Origin: Bin75 sp965223955
Lineage (GTDB): Bacteria > Nitrospirota > Nitrospiria > Nitrospirales > UBA8639
Direction of reading: 5' to 3'
Length of the DNA: 64,000 bases
Assembly (NCBI GenBank): GCA_965223955.1
Contig: OZ245029.1
Span: forward strand, 1-64,000
Shown here: piece after piece, positions 10,083-19,037 of the stretch
How the letters are laid out: every line of letters begins with the position of its first letter
Numbering within the stretch: the first letter of the stretch is position 1
Position numbers and translations under genes: made by a program
The notes under the pieces: model-generated
What the model saw: the letters and a program-made list of their open reading frames with translations, nothing else
The model's database searches: none
What the model was told of the DNA's origin: nothing

Positions 10083-11337
10083 AACCCGAACCCTCTCGAC
10101 GAACCGAAGCACCCAAGCCTTGCAGTTTATCTTCGATGCGCTCGTATCCCCGTTCCAAGTGATAAATCCTGGAAATCCGCGTTTCACCCTCGGCAGCCAA
10201 CCCGGCCAACAGGAGCGCTGCACTGGCACGCAGATCCGACGCCATGACCGGCGCGCCCGTCAACCGGCCTAATCCTTTCACAACGGCACGGTGTCCATCA
10301 ACCGTAATCGCCGCACCCATCCGTTGCAATTCCGGAACGTGCAGAAACCTCCCTGCAAACACCGATTCGGTAATCACGCCGGTTCCTTCCGCCAGACACG
10401 TCAAGGCCATCATTTGCGCCTGCAAATCCGTGGGAAATCCCGGGTAAGGAAACGTTTGCACGTCTTGGGCCTGCAACCGGGATCCGGCCTCGATGGTGAT
10501 CGACCGTGCCCCCTCCGACAATTCCGCGCCGCATTGCCTGAGTTTGGAAATCACGACTTCCAGATGTTCGGGCACACACTGGTCCACTTGGACCCGCCCT
10601 CCCGTCATCGCACCTGCGATCAAATACGTTCCGGCTTCAATCCGATCGGGAATCACCTCGTGCTCTGCGCCATGCAACGCCGGGACCCCTTCGATGACGA
10701 GACACCCGGATCCGGCCCCTGAAATTCTGGCCCCGCGTTTGATCAGGAAATCGACCAGGTCGGTAATTTCCGGCTCCATGGCGGCATTGTTAAGCACCGT
10801 CGTGCCTTTCGCGAGACAGGCGGCCATCAACAAATTTTCGGTTCCGGTGACGGTTGGAATCTCGAAATCGATGCGTTGGCCTTCCAACTTCGCGGCACGT
10901 GCCCGGATATAGCCGGAATCCACGGAGACCGTGGCCCCCAGCTTTCGCAGTCCATCCAAATGCAGGTCCACCGGCCTGGGGCCGATGGCGCATCCCCCCG
11001 GAAGGGAAACGACGGCTTCCCCGAATCGGGCCAACAACGGACCCAACACCAAGATGGAGGCCCTCATGGTTTTGACCAGATCATACGGAGCCTCAAGAGA
11101 TAGGACGTGGGTCGCGTCGACCACCACCCGGCCCTCCTCCTGCTTGACGGAAACGCCGAGTAAGCTGAGCAGCGTCATCATGGTGGCGACGTCTCTCACC
11201 TGCGGCAGGTTGGAAATCGTGCATGCTCCTCCCCCTAACAGGGTCGCTGCCAAAATGGGGAGCGCCGCATTCTTGGCACCGCCCGCCCTGACGCGCCCCT
11301 CGAGGCGTTGCCCTCCCATCATGACCAAACTGTCCAT
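10075..11337 (-). CDS. murA: UDP-N-acetylglucosamine 1-carboxyvinyltransferase MurA
   Basis: Transfers enolpyruvate from PEP to UDP-GlcNAc, the first committed step of peptidoglycan synthesis in the cytoplasm. With the start at MDSLVMMGGQRLEGRVRAGG (11337) it has 420 residues. The substrate-binding GAKNAALPILAATLL segment, the active-site Cys in LPGGCAIGPRPVDLHL and the C-terminal ASDLRASAALLLAGLAA are present. The Cys indicates the fosfomycin-sensitive type. It begins 2 bp after the prmC stop and overlaps hisG. The neighbours suggest that wall and histidine genes share one transcript. Confidence 0.97.
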   Translation of the reverse strand: MDSLVMMGGQRLEGRVRAGGAKNAALPILAATLLGGGACTISNLPQVRDVATMMTLLSLLGVSVKQEEGRVVVDATHVLSLEAPYDLVKTMRASILVLGPLLARFGEAVVSLPGGCAIGPRPVDLHLDGLRKLGATVSVDSGYIRARAAKLEGQRIDFEIPTVTGTENLLMAACLAKGTTVLNNAAMEPEITDLVDFLIKRGARISGAGSGCLVIEGVPALHGAEHEVIPDRIEAGTYLIAGAMTGGRVQVDQCVPEHLEVVISKLRQCGAELSEGARSITIEAGSRLQAQDVQTFPYPGFPTDLQAQMMALTCLAEGTGVITESVFAGRFLHVPELQRMGAAITVDGHRAVVKGLGRLTGAPVMASDLRASAALLLAGLAAEGETRISRIYHLERGYERIEDKLQGLGASVRREGSGYE

Positions 11338-11339
11338 AC

Positions 11340-12248
11340 CTACGACGTTCGCTCCAGACAGATCACGCGATCGATACCCGCCTGATCGCGCCGGATCGTT
11401 TTGACGACGAACTCTTTCTTGTCGCTTACTTTTCGACAAATGTCTTCGGATTGGTTCATTCCCATTTCCATGATCAGGATCCCGCCCGGGTGCAACAATG
11501 ACGGACTCTCCGCAAGAAGGCGATCATACAACTCCAAGCCGTTCAGGCCGCCATCGAGTGCAGGAAGCGGCTCAAACGCCCGGACTTCCGGTGGAAGGAG
11601 ATCACATTGATCCGCCGGAATATAGGGTGGATTCGAGACAATGACCGAAATCTTTCCTGCGAACGCGCGACCGGACAGCGGTTCGAGACACTCGCCCCGG
11701 AAAAACCGTATCCTCCGAAGCACGCCATGACGTTGTGCGTTTTCCCTGGCCATACGAAGAGCCGGGGCACTGCAATCCGTGGCAGAGACGGTCGCTCCCG
11801 GACAGTCCAAGGCCAAAGAGACGGCCAGGCATCCCGAACCCGTTCCCATGTCCACCATGTGACAGCGATCAGTTGAGAAGCGTGAAGCCAGGACTTCCTC
11901 GATGAGCAACTCGGTTTCAGGCCTTGGGATCAACACATTCGGGTTCACGAGAAAGTCCCTGCCTCGAAAGGCTTGGGTGCCCACAATATATTGCAGGGGT
12001 TCCCGTAACGCCCGGCGGCGAAACAGCGACTCGGTTCGTGCCCAATCTTCCGGCCCGATCCTGCCGTGAGGGTCGGAATACACCCTGAGACGCGAAACCC
12101 CCAAACCGGCTTCCAGCAGCCAGAACGCCTCATTGTTTGAATTGGCCACCTCGGCGGCCTCCAGGATTGCCATGCCTCGTCGATAGGCGGACAGAAGAGT
12201 GGCCGGGTGTCGAAAGGAACCGTGCAGAGCCATCGTATCAGTCTTCAT
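11340..12248 (-). CDS. prmC: Release factor glutamine methyltransferase PrmC
   Basis: SAM-dependent methylase that modifies the Gln of the GGQ motif in release factors. It has 302 residues: an N-terminal helical release-factor-binding domain ending near RRALREPLQYIVGTQAFRG, then a Rossmann methyltransferase domain with LIPRPETELL, VDMGTGSGCLAVSLAL and the catalytic VSNPPYIP. It lies 2 bp after prfA (its substrate gene), the classic prfA-prmC pairing, and 2 bp before murA. Confidence 0.96.
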   Translation of the reverse strand: MKTDTMALHGSFRHPATLLSAYRRGMAILEAAEVANSNNEAFWLLEAGLGVSRLRVYSDPHGRIGPEDWARTESLFRRRALREPLQYIVGTQAFRGRDFLVNPNVLIPRPETELLIEEVLASRFSTDRCHMVDMGTGSGCLAVSLALDCPGATVSATDCSAPALRMARENAQRHGVLRRIRFFRGECLEPLSGRAFAGKISVIVSNPPYIPADQCDLLPPEVRAFEPLPALDGGLNGLELYDRLLAESPSLLHPGGILIMEMGMNQSEDICRKVSDKKEFVVKTIRRDQAGIDRVICLERTS

Positions 12249-12250
12249 GA

Positions 12251-13369
12251 TCAGTTGTTGGACGCGAGGTCAGCCCCACTACGCTCCGGCTCACGGGCAT
12301 CGTTCAACGCTTTCACCAATTCCTCAAGGTTCCCGTCAAGGATCGACTCCAACTTATATAAACTCAGCCCTATCCGGTGATCCGTGACACGATTCTGTGG
12401 GTAATTGTAGGTGCGAATCTTTTCACTTCGCTCACCCGTCCCGACTTGAGAACGACGATGCTCGGCAATCGAGGCTTCCTGTTTTTCACGTTCGGCGTCG
12501 CCGATACGGGTTCGCAGGGTCCGCATGGCTTTTTCCCGGTTCTTGAGTTGCGACCGTTCATCCTGACACGTAACGACCACGCCGGTGGGAATATGGATAA
12601 TACGCACGGCCGAGTAGGTGGTATTCACGCTCTGTCCTCCCGCGCCCGAAGAACAGAACGTGTCGATGCGAAGGTCTCTCGGATCGAGATGCACCTCGAC
12701 GTCTTCGACTTCAGGCATCACCGCCACGGTCGCCGTGGACGTGTGAATGCGCCCGCTCGCCTCCGTGCTCGGGACTCTCTGAACACGGTGCACCCCGCTC
12801 TCGTACCGAAAACCGCCGTACGCCCCTTTGCCCTCAACCAGAATAGTGGCTTCCTTGATCCCGCCGATGCCCGTCGCGTTGGAATCAATCATCTGCACCC
12901 GCAAGCCATGGTGTTCCGCGTATCGCATATACATGCGCAACAATTCACCGGCGAACAACCCTGCCTCTTCGCCGCCGGTCCCGGCTCGTATTTCGACGAA
13001 TGAATTTTTATCGTCTTCGGCGTTTCGGGGGTGCAAGAGTTGCAGCGCACGTTCTTCAACCCGCGCACGATTCTCTTGTAACGTCCCCAATTCATCGGCG
13101 GCCAATGCCCTGAGTTCCGTATCCAATTGCGGGTCATCGAGCATCCGCGAGGTATTGTCGATTTCCCGGAGCAGGCGTCGATACTCTGAAAACATCTGGC
13201 TGACTTCTTCAATGTCAGCCCGCTCTTTGTTGTAGGCAATCACCACCGGCGGCTGGCTCAGGACCGTCGGATCAGCCAGGCGATGGATCAACTCGTCGTA
13301 GCGGTTCGCCACGGCTTCCCATTGGGCAAGCCATCCCTCAAACTGGTTTTCTCTCTTGTCACCGGACAT
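12251..13369 (-). CDS. prfA: Peptide chain release factor 1 (RF1)
   Basis: Recognises UAA and UAG stop codons and triggers peptide release. It has 372 residues. The codon-recognition tripeptide of RF1 is here PST (in RVPSTEASGRIHTSTATVAV), where E. coli has PAT, within the PxT pattern. The catalytic GGQ lies in SSGAGGQSVNTTYSAVR, whose Gln is the PrmC target. The N-terminal domain is helical, and the C-terminal domain contains RIGLSLYKLESILDG. It is the first gene of the prfA-prmC-murA run, after a gap of about 275 bp from rpmE. Confidence 0.97.
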   Translation of the reverse strand: MSGDKRENQFEGWLAQWEAVANRYDELIHRLADPTVLSQPPVVIAYNKERADIEEVSQMFSEYRRLLREIDNTSRMLDDPQLDTELRALAADELGTLQENRARVEERALQLLHPRNAEDDKNSFVEIRAGTGGEEAGLFAGELLRMYMRYAEHHGLRVQMIDSNATGIGGIKEATILVEGKGAYGGFRYESGVHRVQRVPSTEASGRIHTSTATVAVMPEVEDVEVHLDPRDLRIDTFCSSGAGGQSVNTTYSAVRIIHIPTGVVVTCQDERSQLKNREKAMRTLRTRIGDAEREKQEASIAEHRRSQVGTGERSEKIRTYNYPQNRVTDHRIGLSLYKLESILDGNLEELVKALNDAREPERSGADLASNN

Positions 13370-13456
13370 AGAACGTCATTTTTGTAAGAGTTCGCTCATT
13401 TGTTGATAAAATGCCAGAGAGGATGATGAGCCCTGCGCGGGCCTTCTGTTCCCGTT

Positions 13457-13584
13457 CCCTCCCCTTCGCCCCTCTCGATCCTTCGGCTACGCTCAGGACA
13501 AGCAAAGGAGGGGAAAGAAGAGCCTGTCCCCGCCGGTTGTAATCGGGGAGCGAGAATTGTCAACGAATGAATGAACACATCCAA
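13457..13584. repeat. Composite interspersed repeat with solo MITE-like end
   Basis: Lies between prfA and rpmE. It starts with a C-rich half-palindrome (CCCCTTCGCCCCTC), then an insert containing GATCCTTCGGCTACGCTCAG, then AAAGGAGGGGAAAG, and ends at 13558-13584 in the TGTCAACGAATG...ACACAT terminal repeat described for the MITE copies. No partner inverted end is seen nearby. I see no gene in the 275 bp between prfA and rpmE. Confidence 0.7.
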
Positions 13585-13645
13585 TTCTCTTGGGAAAACG
13601 TATGCGAGAAAATCGAGGAGCGCGAGATCGCGTCGAGCGGGTAGG

Positions 13646-13855
13646 CTAGACTTTGGACTTTTTGGCGTACTTTTTCTTAAATCGTTCCACACGTCCTTCA
13701 GTGTCAACGATTTTCTGCGTGCCGGTAAAGAAGGGATGACAGGCGGAACAAATGTCCAACTTGAGATCGCCCACGGTAGAACGGGTTTGGAACTTCATGC
13801 CGCACGCGCAACTGACCGTCGCCTCGGAATATTCAGGATGAATGCCTGCTTTCAT
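13646..13855 (-). CDS. rpmE: 50S ribosomal protein L31
   Basis: Small protein of the large ribosomal subunit central protuberance. It has 69 residues from MKAGIHPEYSEATVSCACGM. It keeps the zinc-binding cysteines (CAC, then ICSACHPFFTG), so it is the C+ form. The C-terminus is basic (VERFKKKYAKKSKV). An in-frame ATG ten codons upstream is not family-like. The order rho-rpmE-prfA is common in bacteria. Confidence 0.95.
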   Translation of the reverse strand: MKAGIHPEYSEATVSCACGMKFQTRSTVGDLKLDICSACHPFFTGTQKIVDTEGRVERFKKKYAKKSKV

Positions 13856-13933
13856 GATGCCGATTCCTCCTAACGACTGTTTCAAACCCTATATGTACCA
13901 TGAAAGACCGGGCGTTGGCAAAGGGCGGGAAGG

Positions 13934-15184
13934 TTATCGATTCATGGACTGGAGAAAGTCCTGATTATCCTTGGTCCCGGCGATTTTGTCTATGAGAAAC
14001 TCCATGGCCTCCATCGTCCCCAGTGGACTCAATACCTTGCGTAACACCCACATTTTGTTCAACCGGTCACGATCGACCAGCAACTCTTCTTTCCGGGTCC
14101 CCGATTGACTGATATCAATGGCCGGGAAGATGCGCTTGTCCGCCAATCGACGATCCAAATGGACTTCCATGTTCCCCGTGCCTTTGAATTCTTCAAAAAT
14201 CACGTCGTCCATGCGGCTTCCCGTATCCACCAGCGCCGTGGCCAGAATCGTGAGGCTCCCGCCGTCCTCGATGTTTCGAGCCGACCCAAAAAACCGTTTG
14301 GGCCGTTGCAGCGCGTTGGAATCCAGTCCTCCGGACAACACCTTTCCGCTCGGAGGTGCAATCGTATTGTAGGCTCGAGCCAACCGGGTCACACTGTCCA
14401 GCAGGATCACCACGTCGCGGTTATGCTCAACCAATCGCTTCGCTTTTTCCATCACGATCTCGGCCACTTGCGCATGGCGTTGGGCCGGTTCGTCGAACGT
14501 GGAGCTGATGACCTCGGCGCTCTTGACCTGGCGCTGCCAATCCGTGACTTCTTCCGGGCGTTCGTCAATGAGTAAGACGATGAGCAGGATCTCCGGGTGA
14601 TTGTGCAAGATAGAACGGGCAATGGCCTGAAGCAGCATGGTTTTTCCCGTTCGCGGAGCAGCCACGATAAGCCCGCGTTGTCCCTTCCCGATGGGCGTGG
14701 TCAGTTCCATCACCCGCGTGCAGTATTCCTTCTGATCAAACTCCAGGGAAATACGTTCCTCGGGATAGAGTGGAGTCAGGTTGTCGAACAGAATTTTGTC
14801 CCGCTGCATTTCCGGTTCGTCATAATTGATTGTTTCAACCTTCAATAAGGCAAAATACCGCTCCCCGCCTTTGGGCGGACGAACCTGACCGGAGATGATG
14901 TCGCCCGTTCGCAGGCCAAAGCGACGGATTTGAGAAGGCGAAATATAAATATCATCGGGACCCGGAAAATAGTTCGAATCCGGCGCACGCAAAAACCCAA
15001 AGCCATCGGAAAGGGTTTCCAGTACCCCTTCTCCGAAAATGACTCCGTTCTTCTCCGCCTGCCCTTGCAAGATGGCAAAGATCAGTTCTTGTTTTCTCAG
15101 GTTCGCGCACCCTTCGATTTTTAATGAACGGGCCACATCCGCAAGGTCGCCGATGGATTTTTGTTTTAATTCCGCAAGATGCAT
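13934..15184 (-). CDS. rho: Transcription termination factor Rho
   Basis: Hexameric RNA-dependent ATPase that ends transcription. It has 416 residues. The N-terminal Rho helical domain (MHLAELKQKSIGDLADVARS) is followed by the RNA-binding cold-shock-like fold (VLETLSDGFGFLRAPDSNYF), Walker A in APRTGKTMLLQA, Walker B in VVILLDSVTRLARAYN, and the secondary-site Q and R loops (PSGKVLSGGLDSNAL). A Shine-Dalgarno of AGGAGAAGG lies 4 bp before the ATG. It appears to be the first gene of the large minus-strand run. Confidence 0.97.
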   Translation of the reverse strand: MHLAELKQKSIGDLADVARSLKIEGCANLRKQELIFAILQGQAEKNGVIFGEGVLETLSDGFGFLRAPDSNYFPGPDDIYISPSQIRRFGLRTGDIISGQVRPPKGGERYFALLKVETINYDEPEMQRDKILFDNLTPLYPEERISLEFDQKEYCTRVMELTTPIGKGQRGLIVAAPRTGKTMLLQAIARSILHNHPEILLIVLLIDERPEEVTDWQRQVKSAEVISSTFDEPAQRHAQVAEIVMEKAKRLVEHNRDVVILLDSVTRLARAYNTIAPPSGKVLSGGLDSNALQRPKRFFGSARNIEDGGSLTILATALVDTGSRMDDVIFEEFKGTGNMEVHLDRRLADKRIFPAIDISQSGTRKEELLVDRDRLNKMWVLRKVLSPLGTMEAMEFLIDKIAGTKDNQDFLQSMNR

Positions 15185-15809
15185 AACCTTCTCCTAAGGT
15201 GGGTGAGCATGGAGCCGAAAGGACTTGAACCCATTACCAGCCTTTCAGCAAATGTAGCCTGACGCAACATACAAGCACCTCCCATTGTCTTCACTTTTTG
15301 CTCCTTCATCGCGTCGGGCCGACGGCTGGCAACGCCCAAGCCGGGGTACGGATGAGGCAGGAATGGAAGTGGGTGGTTAAAACTTTTCCCCTCGCCGGCA
15401 TCGGGCCGTTACGACAAGCCGAAACGTGTCTTGCAGGATATCGACGGGTTGCAAACTATTCACAAATGGTGAACGGCCTGTCCTGCTTTTGTGCTAGAAC
15501 AGTTATTCAGACAATTCCACAAATGCATCTGATGAAGGAAACCTATTCATCATGTTTTTGGACAGAAGAGTGTTGGCGTTTTGGATTACGTGAAAACCGA
15601 ATTTACAATTTTGGAACTTGGAAACTCATGTAGGAAGAAGTAACTGTCTCTTCAATCTGGAAGGTATATTCATTTTGTATAACATGAATCTCCTCATTGT
15701 CAATAGTTTCTTTCACCCATTGTTTGTTTGCGATGCCACGGTCGTTGTGATAAATGAAACGGAAGCAGGAAAGACTTCTCAACGTAAAACTCAACCCACC
15801 CGCACGAAA
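15185..15809. other. Long intergenic region between rho and a DUF2203 gene
   Basis: Divergent gap of 625 bp that must hold promoters for both sides. The right half (about 15500-15740) is AT-rich compared with its surroundings. At 15212-15284 (minus strand) is a tRNA-like segment: a T-loop-like GGTTCAAGTCC and a possible acceptor stem of 6 of 7 pairs, but with no acceptable anticodon stem. I found no convincing gene. The frame of the DUF2203 gene stays open back to 15618 but without family-like sequence. Confidence 0.5.
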
Positions 15810-16226
15810 ATGGCCAAGCCCGAAGAGCCTTTCTCCCATGGACGGATTTTCTCCTTTTCCGAGGCGACGGAACTGATCCCCAAACTGGCGACGCACCTGA
15901 CCAGAACCAAAGCCGGCAAAACGATCCTGCAGCAAACAAAAGAAGAAATCAAAAAAGCGAGCGCCAACGCTCAGTACGGAGGCGGAAGTTGTGAGGGCCC
16001 TCGCTACATCAAAGCACTCGAAGCGATTTATGAAAACCTCAACGGCATCCATGAAATGGGAGTGGTTGTCAAAGATCTGGAAATGGGCTTATGCGACTTC
16101 CCATATCTCCTGGAAGGACGAGTGGTGTATCTCTGCTGGAGGCTCGGTGAAGAAACCATCGAATGGTGGCATGAAATCGATGACGGATACACAGGGCGGC
16201 AAGCCCTGCCCAAAAGCACGACGTGA
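15810..16226 (+). CDS. DUF2203 family protein
   Basis: Cytoplasmic protein of 138 residues from MAKPEEPFSHGRIFSFSEAT. It shows the DUF2203 signature: FSFSEATELIPKLATHL near the N-terminus, EMGVVVKDLEMGLCDFPYLL in the middle, and VVYLCWRLGEETIEWWHE with DGYTGRQALP at the end. The family function is unknown. The start is uncertain, as no good Shine-Dalgarno precedes this ATG. It was chosen because homology-like sequence begins here, although the frame is open upstream to 15618. A YciI gene follows after 60 bp. Confidence 0.8.
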   Translation: MAKPEEPFSHGRIFSFSEATELIPKLATHLTRTKAGKTILQQTKEEIKKASANAQYGGGSCEGPRYIKALEAIYENLNGIHEMGVVVKDLEMGLCDFPYLLEGRVVYLCWRLGEETIEWWHEIDDGYTGRQALPKSTT

Positions 16227-16286
16227 ACAGCAACAGCCCTGAGCCGGTTGTCCCCTTCCACAATCCATAACGGGAAGGCCGAGTCC

Positions 16287-16562
16287 ATGACGTACGTGAT
16301 CATTGGATGGGATGGACCCGAAGGGCAGAGCAAACGCCCGCACCATAGACCCGCCCACCTGGAATATCTTGAACGCTTACAGAAGCAGGGCCGATTGGTC
16401 TGTGCCGGACCCTTTACGGATAAAGCCGGAAGTCTGGTCCTCATCGAGGCGGACACCATGGAGAAGGCCGAAAGCATTGCCAACGGTGATCCCTACGTCA
16501 CCCATGGAGTATTTGAACGAGTCGAAATCCATCCTTTTAAACAGGTCTTCCCCAGGCAATAA
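16287..16562 (+). CDS. YciI family protein
   Basis: Small protein of 91 residues from MTYVIIGWDGPEG with a GGAAGG Shine-Dalgarno upstream. It has the ferredoxin-like YCII fold pattern: RPAHLEYLERLQKQGRLVCA followed by GPF, an acidic turn DKAGSLVLIEADTMEKAESI, and DPYVTHGVFERVEIHPF. The His-Asp pair conserved in YciI proteins (HLEYL and NGDPY) is retained. Homologues are of uncertain function, and some are dehalogenase-like domains. It probably belongs to one transcript with the DUF2203 gene. Confidence 0.9.
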   Translation: MTYVIIGWDGPEGQSKRPHHRPAHLEYLERLQKQGRLVCAGPFTDKAGSLVLIEADTMEKAESIANGDPYVTHGVFERVEIHPFKQVFPRQ

Positions 16563-16656
16563 GGAGAAGAATGACGCCTCCCCGACGAGGCTTTCGCTGC
16601 CCAATCTGCTCACAGCATTTCTTTAGTCTCTACCTCCCCTACCCCTCCTTACAAAG

Positions 16657-17690
16657 TGTACTGTCCCGTGTGATTCCCTAGACTCTTCTGCTATCATGCG
16701 TGGCATCGACTATGTCCACCAGAGGAGGACCCATGGACATCAAACTGCATAACAAACTGCATAAGTTAGCTCGCACGACTCCCGCCACCCGCCGCTACAT
16801 CCAGACCGCCCCCAAAAGCGCCGCGACCTTGGCCCGGGAACTCGGGGTCGCTGTGACCACCATCTATAAATGGAAGCGCGCCGGCCGGGTCCACGATGGC
16901 TCCCATGTCCGCCACCAGCTCCATGCCAGTACCTCCCCCGAGCAGGAAGCCCTTATCGCCGAATTGCGCACCCAATTGCGGTTGTCCCTCGACGATGTCA
17001 CGGAGGTCCTGAACCGCTGTAGTGCGACCCCCTTAAGTCGGAGCGCGATCCATCGCTGCTTGGTGCGGCTGGGCGTCGCACGGTTGCCCCCCGCCTCCCC
17101 CGACGCGCCGCCGGTGGGGCGGTTCGCGGCCACCCCCTGCGGCTACATTCATCTGGATCTGAAAGTGTTAAGCAAATGACAGAAGCAACCCAGTTATGTG
17201 TTCGTGGCCATTGACCGCGCCACCCGCTATGTCTGGGTCAAGGTGCTGGCCCGGCGGACGGCCGCCACGGTGACGCAGGCCGTCGAAGAATTCCTGGCCG
17301 CGTTTCCGCACAAAGTGCACACCATCTTGACCGATAATGATGGCGCGTTTACCGATCGGTTTGCCGTGCACAAGCAAGGCAAACCGGCGGGCCAGCCGAG
17401 CGGCACGCATCGCCTGGCTCACGTGTGCCGGGCGCATGGGATCACTCATCGCCTGATCCGGCCCTATCATCCGCAGACCAATGGCATGGTGGAACGCTTT
17501 AACCGGCGGCTGAGTGACGCGTTACAGAGCCAGCCCCCGCTCCGGGCCCATTGCAGCAATCGGTTTCGGAGTCACGCCGAGCGGAACGCCTTTATCACCC
17601 GGGTGGTGGACAATTACAATCGCACCCGGTTAAGGTGCCTCAACTATCAGGCCCCTTTGCACTTGTTACAGAATCTCACGGGACACAACA
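16657..17690 (+). mobile_element. IS481-family insertion sequence
   Basis: Element of 1034 bp with terminal inverted repeats: left end TGTACTGTCCCGTGTGATTC (16657-16676) and right end, read inward, TGTTGTGTCCCGTGAGATTC (17690-17671), matching at 17 of 20 positions. The 6-bp sequence ACAAAG flanks it on both sides (16651-16656 and 17691-17696), as expected of a target-site duplication. The removed site would read CCTCCTTACAAAGGAGGGG, which is the intact hairpin repeat seen at 34745-34761. The element carries one transposase gene broken by a TGA. Confidence 0.85.
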
Positions 17691-17782
17691 ACAAAGGAGG
17701 GGAACAGAAGGCAGAATGTCCGCCTTTTCCTCCCCCCACCCTCCTTACGAACCGGTTTTTGCCTGCGACAACTGCAAGATAA
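16733..17782 (+). pseudogene. IS481-family transposase, interrupted by an in-frame TGA
   Basis: Starts at an ATG with an AGAGGAGG Shine-Dalgarno (MDIKLHNKLHKLARTT). The N-terminal helix-turn-helix (SAATLARELGVAVTTIYKWK) is followed by the integrase core. A TGA at 17177-17179 lies right after the first catalytic segment (YIHLDLKVLSK), and the frame continues at once in the same phase with SYVFVAIDRATRYVWVKVL, TDNDGAF and NGMVERFNRRL. The D, D, E residues are thus spread over both halves, and TGG to TGA is the simplest explanation. The frame also runs 92 bp past the right end of the element into flanking DNA, so the last residues are not transposase. It is probably inactive unless TGA is read through. 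Confidence 0.85.
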
Positions 17783-18221
17783 TTTTCCATTCGCTTTCGC
17801 GGACCGGTTGAACCGAGAGACGAGAGCCCCTTCGGAGCAGTTCCATCTTTTCGAGACCGCTCACCCTTCTGAGGCTTTCCAAAGAAAGCGGCGTTCGCAA
17901 CACCTCGTTCAACCGAACGTCGATCATCACCCATCGCGGATTCTGTTTTGAACTTTTTTCGTCGAAATAGTGGCTGCCGGGCCGCCAGGCAAAATGATCG
18001 GGATACGCGGCTTTGACGACCTCGACAATGCCCACGATCGCCGGAGGATCGGCATTGCTATGATAAAAAAAGGCCAAATCTCCGACGGCCATGGCTCGCA
18101 GAAAGTTACGCGCCTGATAATTTCTCACGCCTTCCCAGCACGTCGTCCGTTTGGGGGAACGCGCCAAATCCTCAATGGAAAACGTCGAAGGTTCTGATTT
18201 GAGCAACCAGTAATCGGGCAT
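17745..18221 (-). CDS. EVE domain-containing protein
   Basis: Protein of 158 residues made of a single EVE domain (a PUA-like fold): MPDYWLLKSEPSTFSIEDLA, TCWEGVRNYQARNFLRAM, VGDLAFFYHSNADPPAIVGI and KQNPRWVMIDVRLNEVL. EVE proteins are thought to bind modified nucleobases in DNA or RNA and often sit near restriction or other defence genes, but no such partner is adjacent. The C-terminal coding part overlaps, tail to tail, the run-on of the transposase frame. That is an artefact of the insertion and not a real gene overlap. Confidence 0.93.
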   Translation of the reverse strand: MPDYWLLKSEPSTFSIEDLARSPKRTTCWEGVRNYQARNFLRAMAVGDLAFFYHSNADPPAIVGIVEVVKAAYPDHFAWRPGSHYFDEKSSKQNPRWVMIDVRLNEVLRTPLSLESLRRVSGLEKMELLRRGSRLSVQPVRESEWKIILQLSQAKTGS

Positions 18222-18237
18222 CGCCTGGGCCTCCGAA

Positions 18238-18369
18238 TGCCTCTACCTCCCCTCACCCCTCCCGATCCTTCGGCTACGCTTCCTTCGACAAGCTCAGGAC
18301 AGGCAGGACAAGCAAAGGAGGGGAAAGAAAAGGCAGAAATCGTCAACGAATGAGACTGAACACATACAA
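18238..18369. repeat. Hairpin repeat with nested insert and solo MITE-like end
   Basis: Starts CTCTACCTCCCCTCACCCCTCC, then an insert containing CCTTCGGCTACG and CAAGCTCAGGACAGG, then AAAGGAGGGGAAAG. It ends in the terminal repeat CGTCAACGAATG...ACACATACAA (18341-18369). The insert here is longer than in other copies by a partial duplication of CTTCG...CAGGACAGGCAGGAC. It lies directly upstream of the EVE gene start. Confidence 0.7.
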
Positions 18370-18511
18370 TCCTATCCCGTTCGACCACGACCATTCAACG
18401 GGTTCCCGAGGATGAATCGCGAGTTGCCGGGTCGACTTCCGAACGTTGTTCCACGCTTGTCGAATTGCTTCGAACGTGCTATGTCCCCTTGCGACGCAGA
18501 GAGCGCACGCG

Positions 18512-18946
18512 ATGAACGCCATTCAGACTTTCTACGAAGAACTTACCGGCCTGCTCCCTCAAGAGGCCCTGATTGCCATCACCATTGTCTCGGTCGTGAT
18601 GTTCTTCGGGACCATCCTGCTCATTCCCGTCATCATCATCCGCCTGCCCGTGGATTACTTTTTGCACGATGAAGAACACGTGTGGATGGCGGAATACCAT
18701 CCGGTCCTGCGCTACATCGGCCTGGTCATTAAAAACACGGTCGGCCTCATGTTTCTCCTGGCAGGGATTGCCATGCTCGTCCTCCCGGGCCAAGGTTTAC
18801 TCACCATGGTCATTGGAGTATCCTTACTCGATTTTCCCGGCAAACGAACAATCGAGCATCGACTGCTCACAAAACCCATGATATTCCAGGCCATGAACGC
18901 CATTCGACGAAAGTTCGGCAAGCCCCCGTTCTCGCAGCCGGCATGA
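18512..18946 (+). CDS. Small membrane protein, PGPGW-like
   Basis: About 144 residues from MNAIQTFYEELTGLLPQEAL. Two long hydrophobic segments are visible: ALIAITIVSVVMFFGTILLI near residues 20-40, and a second hairpin VGLMFLLAGIAMLVLPGQG, then LLTMVIGVSLLDFPGKRTIE. The glycine-rich LPGQGLLTMVIGVSLLDFPG matches the pattern of the PGPGW putative transmembrane family, where PGPG is usual, with Gln in place of the second Pro. The function is unknown. An upstream in-frame ATG at 18446 would add 22 non-hydrophobic residues. The cstA gene follows 91 bp later. Confidence 0.7.
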   Translation: MNAIQTFYEELTGLLPQEALIAITIVSVVMFFGTILLIPVIIIRLPVDYFLHDEEHVWMAEYHPVLRYIGLVIKNTVGLMFLLAGIAMLVLPGQGLLTMVIGVSLLDFPGKRTIEHRLLTKPMIFQAMNAIRRKFGKPPFSQPA

Positions 18947-19037
18947 TCGGCGGGCTCACGGCCGTCCCGATGAGACAAAAAGGGCGAAGATCGCGACACC
19001 CGGCACACGAACCGCCCGCACGATTTTCTGAAGAACC

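Noticed and set aside
10083..10229. Longer HisG starting at 10229
   Set aside because: The extra 49 residues overlap murA and do not fit the HisG family; the ATG at 10082 gives the usual length and a coupled start.
13396..13707. Open frame of about 103 residues between prfA and rpmE (minus strand)
   Set aside because: It is made of repeat sequence and overlaps rpmE in another frame; no family pattern.
15212..15284. tRNA-like segment upstream of rho (minus strand) with a T-loop-like GGTTCAAGTCC
   Set aside because: The acceptor and D stems pair reasonably but there is no acceptable anticodon stem or variable loop, and the T stem has mismatches. It is at best a relic.
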